Shown: piece after piece, positions 16,664 through 25,763 of the stretch
Numbering within the stretch: the first letter of the stretch is position 1
How the letters are laid out: each line of letters starts with the position of its first letter
Assembly (NCBI RefSeq): GCF_030814475.1
Contig: NZ_JAUSVF010000002.1
Location: 806,001-870,000, forward strand
Direction of reading: 5' to 3'
DNA: 64,000 nucleotides
Source of the DNA: Pararhizobium capsulatum DSM 1112
Lineage (GTDB): Bacteria; Pseudomonadota; Alphaproteobacteria; Rhizobiales; Rhizobiaceae
Program-made: the position numbers and the translations under genes
Notes under the pieces: model-generated
The model's database searches: none
Told to the model about the DNA's origin: nothing
What the model saw: only the letters and a program-made list of their open reading frames with translations

Positions 16664-17808
16664 TCGCCTGCGTAAACCAGCGCCGCAAACTTGCCGACGC
16701 TTTCCACCTTGCCGGAAAGCCTGGCCGCAAACTTCGTCGCAGGATCGATGTCGTAGCGGGTCAGGATGCCTTCGTCGTCATTCAAACCGAAGAGCACCGG
16801 TTCCTTGCCCTGCGTCACCGAAATGGACTTCACGCCTTCCACGACCGATCGGTAGAGTACTGTCTTTGTCGAAAGATCAACCGGCCATATTTCATGGGCC
16901 GCATCTTTGTGGCTGCCTTCCTTGGCATCGGGATGCATGGCCACGAAAAGTATGTCGTTGGCTGCGTTATAGGTCATCACCTCGATGCCGCCGGGCGCCC
17001 AGGCGCCCTCCTTGCCTTCGGTGATCGAAAACTTGTCGACGAGCTTTGCCGGACCATCCTTGTCGGCGACCGTATAGACGTTGCCTTTGAAGGACAGGAA
17101 GACGAGATTTTCACCGGCGCGTTCGCTAATCGCATAGAGCGCATCGGTGTCGCTGTCGAAAATCTTCTCGCTCTTTTCGGGGGCGCCGAAGCTGCCATCC
17201 GCCTTGACCGTGAAGGTCTGCATTGTGCCATCACCGCAGAGCGTGGTGAACCGCAGGCCTGATGTTGCCGGATGGACCGACCAGCAGCCCGGCGTCGGCA
17301 CTTCCGCGATCGGCTTTCCGGCCGCCAGATCGACGACGGTGACCGACGTCGCGGGCGTGGCATTCTGCACGAAGGCATATTTCTCATCCGCCGAAAGCTG
17401 CAGCAGGCTCTTCTGCGGAGCCACCTGGGCCATCTTTTCGGAGATGATGATCTCGCGCTTGGCCGACATCGTATCGACGTCAAACTCCTGCAGAACCGCT
17501 TCCGTCGGGCCGGACGTGATACGCTTGGCATAGGCGGATGCCGTGTAGGCTGTCTTCCGGTCCTTGGTCAGGATAAACTGGGTGACAAGGCCGACACTGA
17601 GGATGCCCTTGCGGTCCAGTTCCTTCGCCCCGACCACATTGATGCGGCTCGCGCCGTCCCAGCTCTGGTCGACCGCAAACACGTTCGGACCCGGCTTGAT
17701 CTTCTCAAGGACCGTAACCTTTTCTGGCACGAACTGCTCTTCGGCAAGAGCCTGGCCGGCAGCCATTATGCCGACCATAGCGGTCAGGCCCAGACTGAGA
17801 AAGCGCAT
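16660..17808 (-). CDS. mauB: TTQ amine dehydrogenase large (heavy) subunit
   Basis: Seven-bladed beta-propeller subunit of the periplasmic amine dehydrogenase, 382 residues with signal peptide MRFLSLGLTAMVGIMAAGQA. Segments such as PGCWSVHP, TTLCGDG, FKGNVYTV, APGGIEV and FVAMHPDAKEGSHK resemble the aromatic amine dehydrogenase chain (AauB) more than the methylamine enzyme, where the corresponding stretch lacks the MHPD...HK pattern. The substrate is therefore likely an aromatic or longer primary amine. ATG 17808 follows GGAG at good spacing; the frame upstream to 17874 is not family-like. First gene of the operon, divergent from an AraC regulator. Confidence 0.88.
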   Translation of the reverse strand: MRFLSLGLTAMVGIMAAGQALAEEQFVPEKVTVLEKIKPGPNVFAVDQSWDGASRINVVGAKELDRKGILSVGLVTQFILTKDRKTAYTASAYAKRITSGPTEAVLQEFDVDTMSAKREIIISEKMAQVAPQKSLLQLSADEKYAFVQNATPATSVTVVDLAAGKPIAEVPTPGCWSVHPATSGLRFTTLCGDGTMQTFTVKADGSFGAPEKSEKIFDSDTDALYAISERAGENLVFLSFKGNVYTVADKDGPAKLVDKFSITEGKEGAWAPGGIEVMTYNAANDILFVAMHPDAKEGSHKDAAHEIWPVDLSTKTVLYRSVVEGVKSISVTQGKEPVLFGLNDDEGILTRYDIDPATKFAARLSGKVESVGKFAALVYAGE

Positions 17809-18003
17809 GGTATCGTCTCCATTCGATTGCATTTTGTGCGAAGCTAGAGTCGGTCGACTGGAGAATCTATCCACCCTTCGAAAAGCATTTTGCTTATTAT
17901 TTGAGCACGAGCGCCGTTGCCCATATATCGCTCATTTTTCTCTGGACAGATCCCCTCGGATGATGATTTGTGAACGCTAAAACATAGATCAGGATCCCAT
18001 CGC
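17809..18003. promoter_or_regulatory. Divergent promoter region of the amine dehydrogenase operon and its AraC regulator
   Basis: A 195-bp gap between divergent starts. GCATTTTG occurs twice as a direct repeat (17829-17836 and 17885-17892), the second within the small palindrome AAGCA-TTT-TGCTT. These are candidate AraC half-sites; the assignment is speculative. Confidence 0.35.
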
Positions 18004-18933
18004 ATGTTCAGCCAGCGGTCCTATGAGGACGCGTCAGACCAGGAAAACGCCCTTCCGGGCTGGCAGCAGCAGTATCTGCAGCTGTCTCAAGGCTCCTATG
18101 CCGGCGAGGTCGCCCTGCTGGAACTGAACGGCGTGACAATCATCCGTGAGCGGGTGAATGTGGCGCTCGAACAGTTCTATTCCGCCCCTGACGATTCGCT
18201 GATCTTCTACGGCCACGCCCCGGCATCCGGCGGTTTTTACGTCAACGGCAACCTGCATGGCGGCAGCACGCTCGGCTTCGGCTGTCGATGGTCGGAACGA
18301 TTGGCTGTGAGCCAGTGCATGAGCGACATGGTGATGGTCGTTCTCGATCTCGCGTCGCTCGGCATCCGTCAGCAACCGCCGGTCGGGGTGTTTTCCGGCC
18401 GGTCAGCCAATCAGGCGCAGGGTCTCTACGATTGGCTCGAAACGTTGCTTGATCTCCACGCCCGCGACCACGGCGCGGTCGCCGGACAGACGGAGGACCT
18501 GCTCGCTGATATGATCAAGGATCGGATGACCCTCCTGCTTGAACACGGAGATCTTGCACAGCCGGAAATTCGACATCCGTCCGATCTCAAGGACTATCGC
18601 CTGCTTGTCGACTGGCTCGAAAGCCACCCGCAGGAGCCGGTGACCGTGACCGAACTCTCAGCGGCGCTCAAGCTGCCGGCGGCCCGGCTGCGCAGCGCGT
18701 GCCAGACCTTCACCGGTTACCGGCTGGATGACATCCTGCTGATCCGCCGTCTCAACCACGCCCGCCGCGACCTTATCGCCGCCCGCGACCGTCCGCGAAA
18801 AGTCTCTGACGTCGCGCTGGACTGGGGCTTCTTCCATTGGGGTCGCTTTGCCGCCCGCTATCGCCAGCACTTCGGCGAGACACCCTCTGAAACCGTGCGA
18901 AACTTTGGCAGGCAGACGCTGACTTTCGCCTGA
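18004..18933 (+). CDS. AraC-family transcriptional regulator of the amine dehydrogenase operon
   Basis: A 309-residue protein with an N-terminal sensor-like domain of about 200 residues and a C-terminal AraC DNA-binding domain (residues about 205-305) with two helix-turn-helix units: VTVTELSAALKLPAARLRSACQ and the second around KVSDVALDWGFFHWGRFAARYRQHFGETPSE. ATG 18004 has AGGATC upstream. The N-terminal domain is of the type found in EutR/FeaR-like regulators that sense small effectors. Transcribed divergently from the dehydrogenase genes, it is the probable activator that responds to an amine or its aldehyde; this is inferred from position. Confidence 0.83.
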   Translation: MFSQRSYEDASDQENALPGWQQQYLQLSQGSYAGEVALLELNGVTIIRERVNVALEQFYSAPDDSLIFYGHAPASGGFYVNGNLHGGSTLGFGCRWSERLAVSQCMSDMVMVVLDLASLGIRQQPPVGVFSGRSANQAQGLYDWLETLLDLHARDHGAVAGQTEDLLADMIKDRMTLLLEHGDLAQPEIRHPSDLKDYRLLVDWLESHPQEPVTVTELSAALKLPAARLRSACQTFTGYRLDDILLIRRLNHARRDLIAARDRPRKVSDVALDWGFFHWGRFAARYRQHFGETPSETVRNFGRQTLTFA

Positions 18934-19247
18934 CAATCCTGCCGGCAGCAACTACCTCTCGGATTTCACCATCACGGATCCCTCCTTCATCGCATTGAGG
19001 GTCGGAAGCGTTGCACACGGTAATGTTTCCATTACCGACAACATCTTTTTCCTAAAAATAATCGTCAGGTATGCGCAATACCGCAGCGATACGCTGCGAT
19101 TTCGCATACGATTTTCTTGAATTGTCTTTTTTCGTTTCACCATTCGGGTTTCCGGATTGCGAAAACCATCCCTTGTGGCTGGATTGCTGCGTTACTGCAG
19201 CCAGCCGCTGTGGGAAGGACGCGATCCTTCAACAGCAGGATCAGACA
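18934..19247. promoter_or_regulatory. Long leader upstream of the PAS/TyrR-like regulator operon, with two palindromes
   Basis: A 314-bp gap with no convincing gene. It contains two perfect inverted repeats: CGGTAATG-TTTC-CATTACCG at 19018-19037 and CGCAGCG-ATA-CGCTGCG at 19082-19098. The first could also serve as a hairpin after the AraC gene, since CTTTTT follows about 9 nt later. The second lies about 150 bp before the PAS gene and is a candidate operator. I did not find a convincing sigma-54 (-24/-12) promoter. Confidence 0.45.
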
Positions 19248-20402
19248 ATGAAGAAACCGACGCTGTCCACCGCCGAGCTCGACACCCTCATGATCGATTG
19301 GATCGATGGGGATGGGCACATCTTCGCGATCAATGACTTCGAGGCTCGCGAGCTGGGGATCGAAGCCACCGGCAGTCTGGCGCTGGAGCGCATCTACAGC
19401 AGCACCTCGGCACAATTGCTGAAAGCGATCGCGCGAGGCGAGCAGACAGCCGAGACAAGCTTTCCGGTGTGGATAAATTCACCGCGCTACAGCGAAATCC
19501 CGATGGTCGCGAGCGTCGTCCGCGACGCGACGTGGGGTCTCGCTGTGATCAAACAGGCCCTTTCCCCTGATGTCCTGGGTATCGGCCCGGAACTCGTCGA
19601 ACGTGTCGAAATCCTGTCACAGATGATTGGTGCCGCCACCGAAGCCTGCTGGTGCATCGAGTTTCTGGAGCCGGTGGATACCTCGCTTGCAGAAGAGGAA
19701 ATCGTCAGCCGGATCTTTTCCAACCAAAGCCGCTGGCGGGCCTGCAACGAGGCGATGGCGCGGCTCTACCGCGTGCCGGAAGGCCTCGATTTCAACACCC
19801 AGCCGGTCGCGCGATATTTTCCGGATACCGACATCAACCGCCAGATGATCCGCGATCTCGTTCGCTCGAACTACCGGCTCGATCATGCCGCCGCCGTCGA
19901 CCGCCGGCATGATGGCAGCGAGATTATGGTGGAGAACGATTTTCGGGCTGCGATCAAGGACGGACTTCTCATCCGCCTCTGGGGCACGACACGCGACATC
20001 GGCCCTTACAAACAGCGCGAGCAGCAGCTCTCGGACCGCGCCGACACGATGCTCGACATTCTCAGTGCAACGCCCGATCCAATTCTGGTGATTTCGGAAG
20101 AGGGTATGGTGCTTGCCGCCAATCCGGCAACCGAAGCCGCCTGGGGACGCAGTGCCGAACAGATCCTCGGCCGTTCGATCCAACACTTCATTGAGACACG
20201 GAATGCCGCCGACAAGCTCAGGCACATCGCACTCGAGGACGATGACGGCGAACTGGATCTCGGCATGATCTCGCTCGACGACAGCCGCGATGTCTGGCGC
20301 TTCCGCTCCGCCCTGATGGAGGGCGAGACCCGGCGCTATGTGCTCACTGCCCGACGCAAGACAAAACGACGAACGCGCCGTCTCGCAGAGGAGGCCGTGT
20401 GA
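19248..20402 (+). CDS. PAS-domain protein, probable sensory partner of the downstream AAA+ regulator
   Basis: A 384-residue soluble protein with PAS-like regions: one near the N-terminus (IDWIDGDGHIFAINDFEARELGI), one around residues 145-260 ending in IRLWGTTRDIGPYKQREQQL (a PAC-like motif), and a third starting DILSATPDPILVISEEGMVLAANPATEAAWGRSAEQILGR near residue 275. It ends in a basic tail without histidine kinase, GGDEF or helix-turn-helix domain. ATG 19248 follows AGGATCAGACA; the frame is open to 19071 but that part is not conserved-looking. It overlaps the next gene by a single base (TGATG), so the two are probably made in fixed ratio and may interact. Confidence 0.7.
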   Translation: MKKPTLSTAELDTLMIDWIDGDGHIFAINDFEARELGIEATGSLALERIYSSTSAQLLKAIARGEQTAETSFPVWINSPRYSEIPMVASVVRDATWGLAVIKQALSPDVLGIGPELVERVEILSQMIGAATEACWCIEFLEPVDTSLAEEEIVSRIFSNQSRWRACNEAMARLYRVPEGLDFNTQPVARYFPDTDINRQMIRDLVRSNYRLDHAAAVDRRHDGSEIMVENDFRAAIKDGLLIRLWGTTRDIGPYKQREQQLSDRADTMLDILSATPDPILVISEEGMVLAANPATEAAWGRSAEQILGRSIQHFIETRNAADKLRHIALEDDDGELDLGMISLDDSRDVWRFRSALMEGETRRYVLTARRKTKRRTRRLAEEAV

Positions 20403-21814
20403 TGAAGTTCTACGCCAACGACGTCACCAGTCTCTCCCATCGCCGCCTGCGTCCCGGCTTCATCGATGATCCGCAGTTTGGCACATTCCTCGAAGCGCTG
20501 CCGGATGGTGCAGCCCTGATCGAAGCTGATGGTCGTATCAAGCTGGTCAATGGCAAGCTCGAACTGCTGCTCAACCTCGCCCGCGGCGATCTGGTCGGTT
20601 CCGAACTTGCCAAGCATGCCAAGACCGCCGGTCCGGTGATCCAGAAACTTTCGACAGCCCTGCATCAATTGAAGCGTGTCGAAGTCTCGGGAACGCTGAA
20701 CTCCCAGCGCAGTGTTGTTGCCAACCTTAGCATCCTGCGCACCGCCGATGGCGGCGCCTATGGGGCACTGCTCACCATGCGCGAGGCCAGCCGCCAGTCG
20801 CGCAACGAAGGCTCGGAAAACTTCCGCTTTGACGCCGAGACCGGTAGCGTGACGAGGACAAGCTTCGTCAGGACACCGGAGATCGACGCAATCGTCAAGC
20901 AGGCGGAAACCGCGCTCGATCGCGGCGCGAGCGTGCTGCTGACCGGCGAGACAGGAACCGGAAAGAGTGAAGTCGCCCGGTTGATTGGCAGCGGCAGCGA
21001 GGCGGGGGCTGCACCCTTCGTGCATGTTCGCTGCGGCCTTTTGTCGGATGCCCAGTTCGATGCGGAGATGTTCGGGATCGAACCCGGCTCGGCCATGGAT
21101 ACCTCGACCCGCGGCAAGCTCGGTTATGTCGAGGCGGCCGATGGCGGTATTCTCTTCCTCGATCAAATCACCGATCTCTCGATTGCCGCCCAGTCCAAGC
21201 TGGTAGCCTTCCTCGAAACCCAGACCTTCAGCCGGCTGGGGTCGGCCCAGCGTAGGCAGGCCCGTATCAGGATCATCGCCGCCACCAACGAGAACCTCAC
21301 CGATCTCGTCGCGGCCGGTGCTTTTCGAAGCGACCTCTACTACCGCATTGCCGTCATGCCGTTCGAATTGCCGCCCTTGAGAGAGCAGGCGGGCATGATC
21401 GATGCCCTGATTGAGCATCATCTGCGCAGCCTCAATCTCGGCCGCAAACCCCAACTGCGACTGTCCGCCGAGTTTCTCGCCAAGCTGCACGCCCATTCCT
21501 ATCCGGGCAACATCAGGGAACTGGCCAATATCCTGGAGCGGGTCGCCGCCGTTGCCGACGATGTGGGACGTGCCGAGCATTTCATCGCACCAATGTCTGC
21601 TCTGGAAACACGCTCATCCGTGGCACTGCCTGTTGGGCCGACTACGCCCGAGTCTCTGGAGGCTTCGGCGACACCCTTCAAGGATCTGGTCCAGGAGTTC
21701 GAGACCTGGGTTCTGGAAAAATCCATCGCAGAAAATGGAAGCAAGCGAAGTGCCGCAAAGGCGCTCGGGATCGATATCGCCACCCTCGTCAGGAAGACGA
21801 AACGAAAACGATAG
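20402..21814 (+). CDS. TyrR/PhhR-like PAS-AAA+-HTH transcriptional regulator with altered catalytic motifs
   Basis: A 470-residue regulator: a PAS-like domain (about 25-130), a sigma-54-type AAA+ domain (about 155-345) and a C-terminal Fis-type helix-turn-helix (about 445-465). Walker A GETGTGKS (182-189) and the arginine-finger region FRSDLYYR (308-315) are intact. The GAFTGA loop that contacts sigma-54 is replaced by PGSAMDTS (228-235), and Walker B reads GILFLDQ, with Gln at 255 in place of the hydrolytic Glu. It may thus act through sigma-70, as TyrR does, or as a nucleotide-locked switch. ATG 20402 follows GAGGAGG with a 7-nt gap; GTG 20399 is an alternative. Likely controls the ABC/aldehyde dehydrogenase genes downstream. 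Confidence 0.8.
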   Translation: MKFYANDVTSLSHRRLRPGFIDDPQFGTFLEALPDGAALIEADGRIKLVNGKLELLLNLARGDLVGSELAKHAKTAGPVIQKLSTALHQLKRVEVSGTLNSQRSVVANLSILRTADGGAYGALLTMREASRQSRNEGSENFRFDAETGSVTRTSFVRTPEIDAIVKQAETALDRGASVLLTGETGTGKSEVARLIGSGSEAGAAPFVHVRCGLLSDAQFDAEMFGIEPGSAMDTSTRGKLGYVEAADGGILFLDQITDLSIAAQSKLVAFLETQTFSRLGSAQRRQARIRIIAATNENLTDLVAAGAFRSDLYYRIAVMPFELPPLREQAGMIDALIEHHLRSLNLGRKPQLRLSAEFLAKLHAHSYPGNIRELANILERVAAVADDVGRAEHFIAPMSALETRSSVALPVGPTTPESLEASATPFKDLVQEFETWVLEKSIAENGSKRSAAKALGIDIATLVRKTKRKR

Positions 21815-21842
21815 ACTTCAAAACCACCAAAGGGGAATAAGA

Positions 21843-22901
21843 ATGAGAAAACTCAGCGCATTCACCATCCTTACTATAACCACCGCAAGCCTTCTATCGC
21901 AGGCATATGCTGCCTCCGCAGCCGAGCTGAACATCCTCACCTGGGAGGGATATACGGCCGAGAAATTCATCTCGAAGTTCGAAGCCGCTTCGAGCTGCAA
22001 GGTAACGGCCTCATATGTCGGCTCGAACGACGATTTCGCCGCCAAGCTTGCCGCCGGCGGCGGTGTCTATGACATTATCACCCCCTCGCTCGATACCGTG
22101 CCGATGATGCGGCTTGCAGGCTTCGTCCAGCCGATCGACACGGGAAAGGTCGAGGGTCATGGCGATCTCTACCCGGAATTTTCCAAGTCGGGCGATGTGG
22201 TGGCGGACGGCGAAACCTGGGCCGTTCCGCTGGTCTGGGGCTCGGTTTCACTGATCTATCGCCCGGACAAGTTTGCAACCACGCCGGATTCGATCGGCGT
22301 CCTGTTCGACCCGGCCAACAAGGGCAAGGTTTCGATGTGGGACGACAAGTCCGCGATCTATTGGACCGCCCGCTATCTCGGTTATGACAACGTCTTCGAC
22401 CTGACCGACGAACAGCTGGAAGCGGTCAAGGCCAAGCTCATCGAGCAGAAGCCGCTGGTGCGCAAATACTGGGCCTCGGCCGGCGAACTTACGGAACTGA
22501 TGGCCAACCAGGAGGTCTTCATCTCCAACGCCTGGACAGGCCTCACCAGCAAGGACGTCAACAACCTGAAGAAGGGTTTCGAGGTCGTCGAATTCACTCC
22601 GAAGGAAAAGGCCGAGGGCTGGATGGATTCGATGATGCTGGTGAAAGATACCCCGAACGAGGACTGCGCCTACAAATTCATGTCCTTCATGAACTCGGCG
22701 GACGGTCAGTGTGGCATTGCCGAATCCACCGGCTACTTCCCGGTCAATCCGAAAGCCGTCGCCGGCTGCATGGACGACCAGATGAAGAAGGATCGGCAGG
22801 TCGATAACGTCGAGTTCGTGAAGAGCCTCGTGATGTGGCAGCAGCCCAAGCGCCTCGACAAGTATCTGGAAGTCTGGAACGCCGTGAAGGCCGCTCCCTG
22901 A
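21843..22901 (+). CDS. Polyamine-type ABC transporter substrate-binding protein
   Basis: A 352-residue periplasmic receptor with signal peptide (MRKLSAFTILTITTASLLSQ then AYAASA-AE) followed by the PotD/PotF pattern LNILTWEGYTAEKFISKFE, the ligand-region motif GGGVYDIITPSLDTV and AVPLVWGSVSLIYRPDK. Such proteins bind spermidine, putrescine or related cations. The ligand here is unknown; given the neighbouring amine dehydrogenase and aldehyde dehydrogenase it may be an amine or an amino-acid derivative. ATG 21843 is preceded by AGGGGAA. The gene starts 28 nt after the regulator stop and is followed by a stem-loop and then the ATPase gene. Confidence 0.86.
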   Translation: MRKLSAFTILTITTASLLSQAYAASAAELNILTWEGYTAEKFISKFEAASSCKVTASYVGSNDDFAAKLAAGGGVYDIITPSLDTVPMMRLAGFVQPIDTGKVEGHGDLYPEFSKSGDVVADGETWAVPLVWGSVSLIYRPDKFATTPDSIGVLFDPANKGKVSMWDDKSAIYWTARYLGYDNVFDLTDEQLEAVKAKLIEQKPLVRKYWASAGELTELMANQEVFISNAWTGLTSKDVNNLKKGFEVVEFTPKEKAEGWMDSMMLVKDTPNEDCAYKFMSFMNSADGQCGIAESTGYFPVNPKAVAGCMDDQMKKDRQVDNVEFVKSLVMWQQPKRLDKYLEVWNAVKAAP

Positions 22902-22913
22902 TCCCTTTCCAAT

Positions 22914-22947
22914 GGAGATGCCCCCGCCTTGCGCGCGGGGCGTCTCC
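22914..22947 (+). promoter_or_regulatory. Intercistronic stem-loop after the polyamine-type binding-protein gene
   Basis: GGAGATGCCCC (22914-22924) can pair with GGGGCGTCTCC (22937-22947), 11 pairs with one U-G. It begins 12 nt after the binding-protein stop codon and precedes the ATPase gene. No U-run follows. Confidence 0.55.
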
Positions 22948-22982
22948 CACAAAACGACAGCCAAGAAGTTCGTGGGGAACGT

Positions 22983-24077
22983 ATGACTTCCAACCCGATC
23001 GTGGCGCTTTCCGGCGTCACCAAGACCTATGGGATTTTCACGGCGCTGCACGCCATCGACCTCGATATCGCCGAGGGTGAATTCGTCACACTGCTCGGCC
23101 CGTCCGGCTGCGGCAAGACGACGACGCTGCGGCTGATCGGCGGTTTCGAGCAGGCAAGTACCGGCCGGGTCGCCATCGACGGCAAGGATGTCACCCACAG
23201 CCCGCCCTACCACCGGCCCGTCAACACCGTGTTTCAGGACTATGCGCTCTTTCCCCATATGAGCGTTGCCGAAAATATCGGTTACGGTCTTAGCGTCAAA
23301 TCCAACAATGTACCGAAATCAGAGCGGACCGAGCGCGTGGCCGATACGCTTGCCATGGTCGGGCTGGACGGCATGGCGCATCGCCGCCCGGGCGAGCTTT
23401 CCGGCGGCCAACGCCAGCGCGTCGCCATGGCCCGCGCCATCGTCAGGCGGCCGCGGGTTCTGCTGCTGGACGAGCCACTCTCGGCCCTCGACGTCAAGCT
23501 GCGCGAAGGCATGCAGGTGGAGCTGAAGCGCCTGCACCGGGAACTCGGCATCACCTTCGTCATGGTCACCCATGACCAGACGGAAGCCTTGGCGCTTTCC
23601 GACCGGATCGTGGTGATAAACCAGGGTCGCATCGCCCAGATCGGCTCTCCGACAGATCTCTACGACAATCCGGCAAGTCCCTATGTCGCTGACTTCATCG
23701 GCGCAACGAACCTCATCGATGCCGAGATTATCGGCCAGGAGAATGGCCTGGCCACCCTTCGCCTTGGCAACGGCATGATCATCCGCGGCACTCGCGGCCC
23801 CTCCGCCAAGACGGGCAAGGCGACCATCGGCATACGCCCGGAGCGTTTCCAGACAAACAGTATCGAAGGTCTCAATCCACTCCACTGCACGGTATTGGAA
23901 AGCCTGTTTCAGGGCGATCGTCTGCGCGTCGAACTGGCTCTTGATGGGATCACCAAACCGCTCTTTGCCGAGTTGCCGCGCACGGCCTCCGCCTCGCTGG
24001 ATGTTTATCCCGGCAAAAAAGCCACCTTCTACGTCGATCCGGCCGACATCCTCGTCTTCGAAGGAGACGCCCGATGA
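22983..24077 (+). CDS. Polyamine-type ABC transporter ATP-binding protein
   Basis: A 364-residue PotA-type ATPase: Walker [10 protein letters not shown] near residue 40, the signature [14 protein letters not shown], Walker [13 protein letters not shown] and switch VTHDQTEAL, followed by a C-terminal TOBE regulatory domain from about residue 270 ([11 protein letters not shown]). Start ATG 22983 has GGGGAACGT in front; the upstream in-frame codons pass through the intercistronic stem-loop. The stop overlaps the following permease start by 4 nt. It supplies energy to the importer built from the two permeases that follow. Confidence 0.92.
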   Translation: MTSNPIVALSGVTKTYGIFTALHAIDLDIAEGEFVTLLGPSGCGKTTTLRLIGGFEQASTGRVAIDGKDVTHSPPYHRPVNTVFQDYALFPHMSVAENIGYGLSVKSNNVPKSERTERVADTLAMVGLDGMAHRRPGELSGGQRQRVAMARAIVRRPRVLLLDEPLSALDVKLREGMQVELKRLHRELGITFVMVTHDQTEALALSDRIVVINQGRIAQIGSPTDLYDNPASPYVADFIGATNLIDAEIIGQENGLATLRLGNGMIIRGTRGPSAKTGKATIGIRPERFQTNSIEGLNPLHCTVLESLFQGDRLRVELALDGITKPLFAELPRTASASLDVYPGKKATFYVDPADILVFEGDAR

Positions 24078-24943
24078 TGCTGACACGCCGGACATTTCCG
24101 GGTTTCGCCGCCCTTTTCTCGTTTCCTCTGGCGTGGGTGTTGCTGCTGCTGATCGTGCCCTATGGGATTATGATTTCGGTCAGCTTCTGGACGCGGCAGT
24201 TCCCGCTCTTCTACCCCGACTTCCAGTTCGGCAACTACGCCCTGATCTTCTCCGATCCGCAATATACGACGGTCATCCTGCGGACGCTGAAAATCGCCCT
24301 GATCGTCACCGTCTGCGCCCTACTGCTCGGCTATCCACTGGCCTATTTCCTCGTCTTCACCATCCGCTCGGCGGCGCTGCGCAACGCGCTCTACATGCTG
24401 GTGATCGTGCCGCTCTGGGTTTCCTACCTGCTGCGCGCCTATACCTGGAAGATCATCCTCGGCACCGATGGCGCCCTGAATTCCCTGCTGGTCTCGACCG
24501 GCATCGTCGATGCCCCACTCGATATCTTTCTCTACAACCAGACCGCCATGGTCATCACGCTGGTCTATATCTTCGTGCCCTTCATGGTGATGCCGCTGTT
24601 CACGGTCCTGGACAATATTCCTCAGCGCCTGATCGAAGCCTCGGAAGATCTCGGTGTCGGTCCGTTCATGACCTTCTGGAAGGTCATCTTCCCCCTTTCG
24701 CTCGGCGGGGTGATCGCGGGTGCGACCATGACCTTCTGCCTCTCTTTCGGCGATTTCGTCGCCCCAGTCCTCGTCGGCGGCCCGGATGGCACGATGGTCG
24801 CCAACCTGCTGCAAACGCAGTTCGGCGCGGCCCTCAACTGGCCGCTCGGCTCGGCGCTTGCCACGCTCGTTCTGGCCCTGGTGCTGGTGCTTCTACAGAT
24901 TTCGACCCGGCTCGACCGGGCCGGCCACATCGATCTGGCGTGA
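24074..24943 (+). CDS. Polyamine-type ABC transporter permease (PotB-like)
   Basis: A 289-residue inner-membrane protein with six hydrophobic segments. The BPD permease motif [25 protein letters not shown] (about residues 190-215) is the ATPase contact loop, and the N-terminal [25 protein letters not shown] first helix is typical of PotB/PotH. It starts within the ATPase gene (ATGA overlap) and ends 10 nt before the second permease, so the three genes form a tight unit. Ligand specificity cannot be read from the permease. Confidence 0.9.
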   Translation: MMLTRRTFPGFAALFSFPLAWVLLLLIVPYGIMISVSFWTRQFPLFYPDFQFGNYALIFSDPQYTTVILRTLKIALIVTVCALLLGYPLAYFLVFTIRSAALRNALYMLVIVPLWVSYLLRAYTWKIILGTDGALNSLLVSTGIVDAPLDIFLYNQTAMVITLVYIFVPFMVMPLFTVLDNIPQRLIEASEDLGVGPFMTFWKVIFPLSLGGVIAGATMTFCLSFGDFVAPVLVGGPDGTMVANLLQTQFGAALNWPLGSALATLVLALVLVLLQISTRLDRAGHIDLA

Positions 24944-24953
24944 GGAGAGACCC

Positions 24954-25742
24954 ATGCGTTCTCTGAGATGGTGGCAAAAGGGCATGGTTGGCGTCAGCCT
25001 CGGCGTGCTCGCCTTCCTCTACCTGCCGATCGTCATGCTGGTGATGTTCTCCTTCAACGACAGCAAGGTCACATCCTTTCCGCTCGCCGGCTTCACGCTG
25101 CACTGGTACGAGGCCTTTCTGGCAAACGGCACGATGCTGCGGGCCTTCTGGAACAGCCTCGTCGTCGCCGTCTTTGCCACAGCGCTCAGCGTTGCCATCG
25201 GCGTGACCGCGGCTCTGGCGCTCGATCGCTACGAGTTTCCCGGAAAACGCCTTTTCCAGAACGCCATCCTGCTGCCGCTCAGTCTGCCGGGCATCGTCAC
25301 GGGTATCGCCATGCTGAACTTCTACAAGCAGATCGGCATTCCGCAGAGCCTGACCGCCGTGGTGATCGGCCATGCCACGGCTTTGCTTGGGGTCGTGGTC
25401 TCGCAGGTCATGACGCGGCTTGCCAAGATCAACCGTCGCCAGTTCGAAGCCTCGGCGGACCTAGGCGCGACTCCGGTCGAAACCTTTCGCCGGGTGACGC
25501 TGCCGTCGATCCGCAGCTCGATCATCGGCTCGGCGTTGCTTTGCTTCACGCTCTCATTCGACGAGATCCCCGTCACCTACTTCCTGACAGGTCGCGAAGT
25601 GACCTTGCCGATCTATATCTATTCCACGCTCCGGCGTGGCATCACACCGGAGATCAACGCAATCGGCACCGTGATCGTCGCCGCTTCGTTCATCCTCATC
25701 ATCCTGTCGGTCACGCTGCTGCGTGAACGCGATCAATCATAG
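24954..25742 (+). CDS. Polyamine-type ABC transporter permease (PotC-like)
   Basis: A 262-residue partner permease with six membrane helices, an N-terminal LYLPIVMLVMFSFNDSK motif characteristic of PotC/PotI proteins, and the coupling loop EASADLGATPVETFRRVTLPSIR near residue 175. ATG 24954 has GAGGAGA directly upstream at proper spacing, while the longer open frame extends into the preceding permease gene in another phase. It forms a heterodimer with the preceding PotB-like protein. The aldehyde dehydrogenase gene follows after 21 nt. Confidence 0.9.
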   Translation: MRSLRWWQKGMVGVSLGVLAFLYLPIVMLVMFSFNDSKVTSFPLAGFTLHWYEAFLANGTMLRAFWNSLVVAVFATALSVAIGVTAALALDRYEFPGKRLFQNAILLPLSLPGIVTGIAMLNFYKQIGIPQSLTAVVIGHATALLGVVVSQVMTRLAKINRRQFEASADLGATPVETFRRVTLPSIRSSIIGSALLCFTLSFDEIPVTYFLTGREVTLPIYIYSTLRRGITPEINAIGTVIVAASFILIILSVTLLRERDQS

Positions 25743-25763
25743 TCCATATAAGGGAGAAAGAGC

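Noticed and set aside
20402..21814. Ordinary NtrC-type sigma-54 activator
   Set aside because: The GAFTGA loop and the Walker B glutamate are missing, and no -24/-12 promoter was seen upstream of 21843 or 19248.
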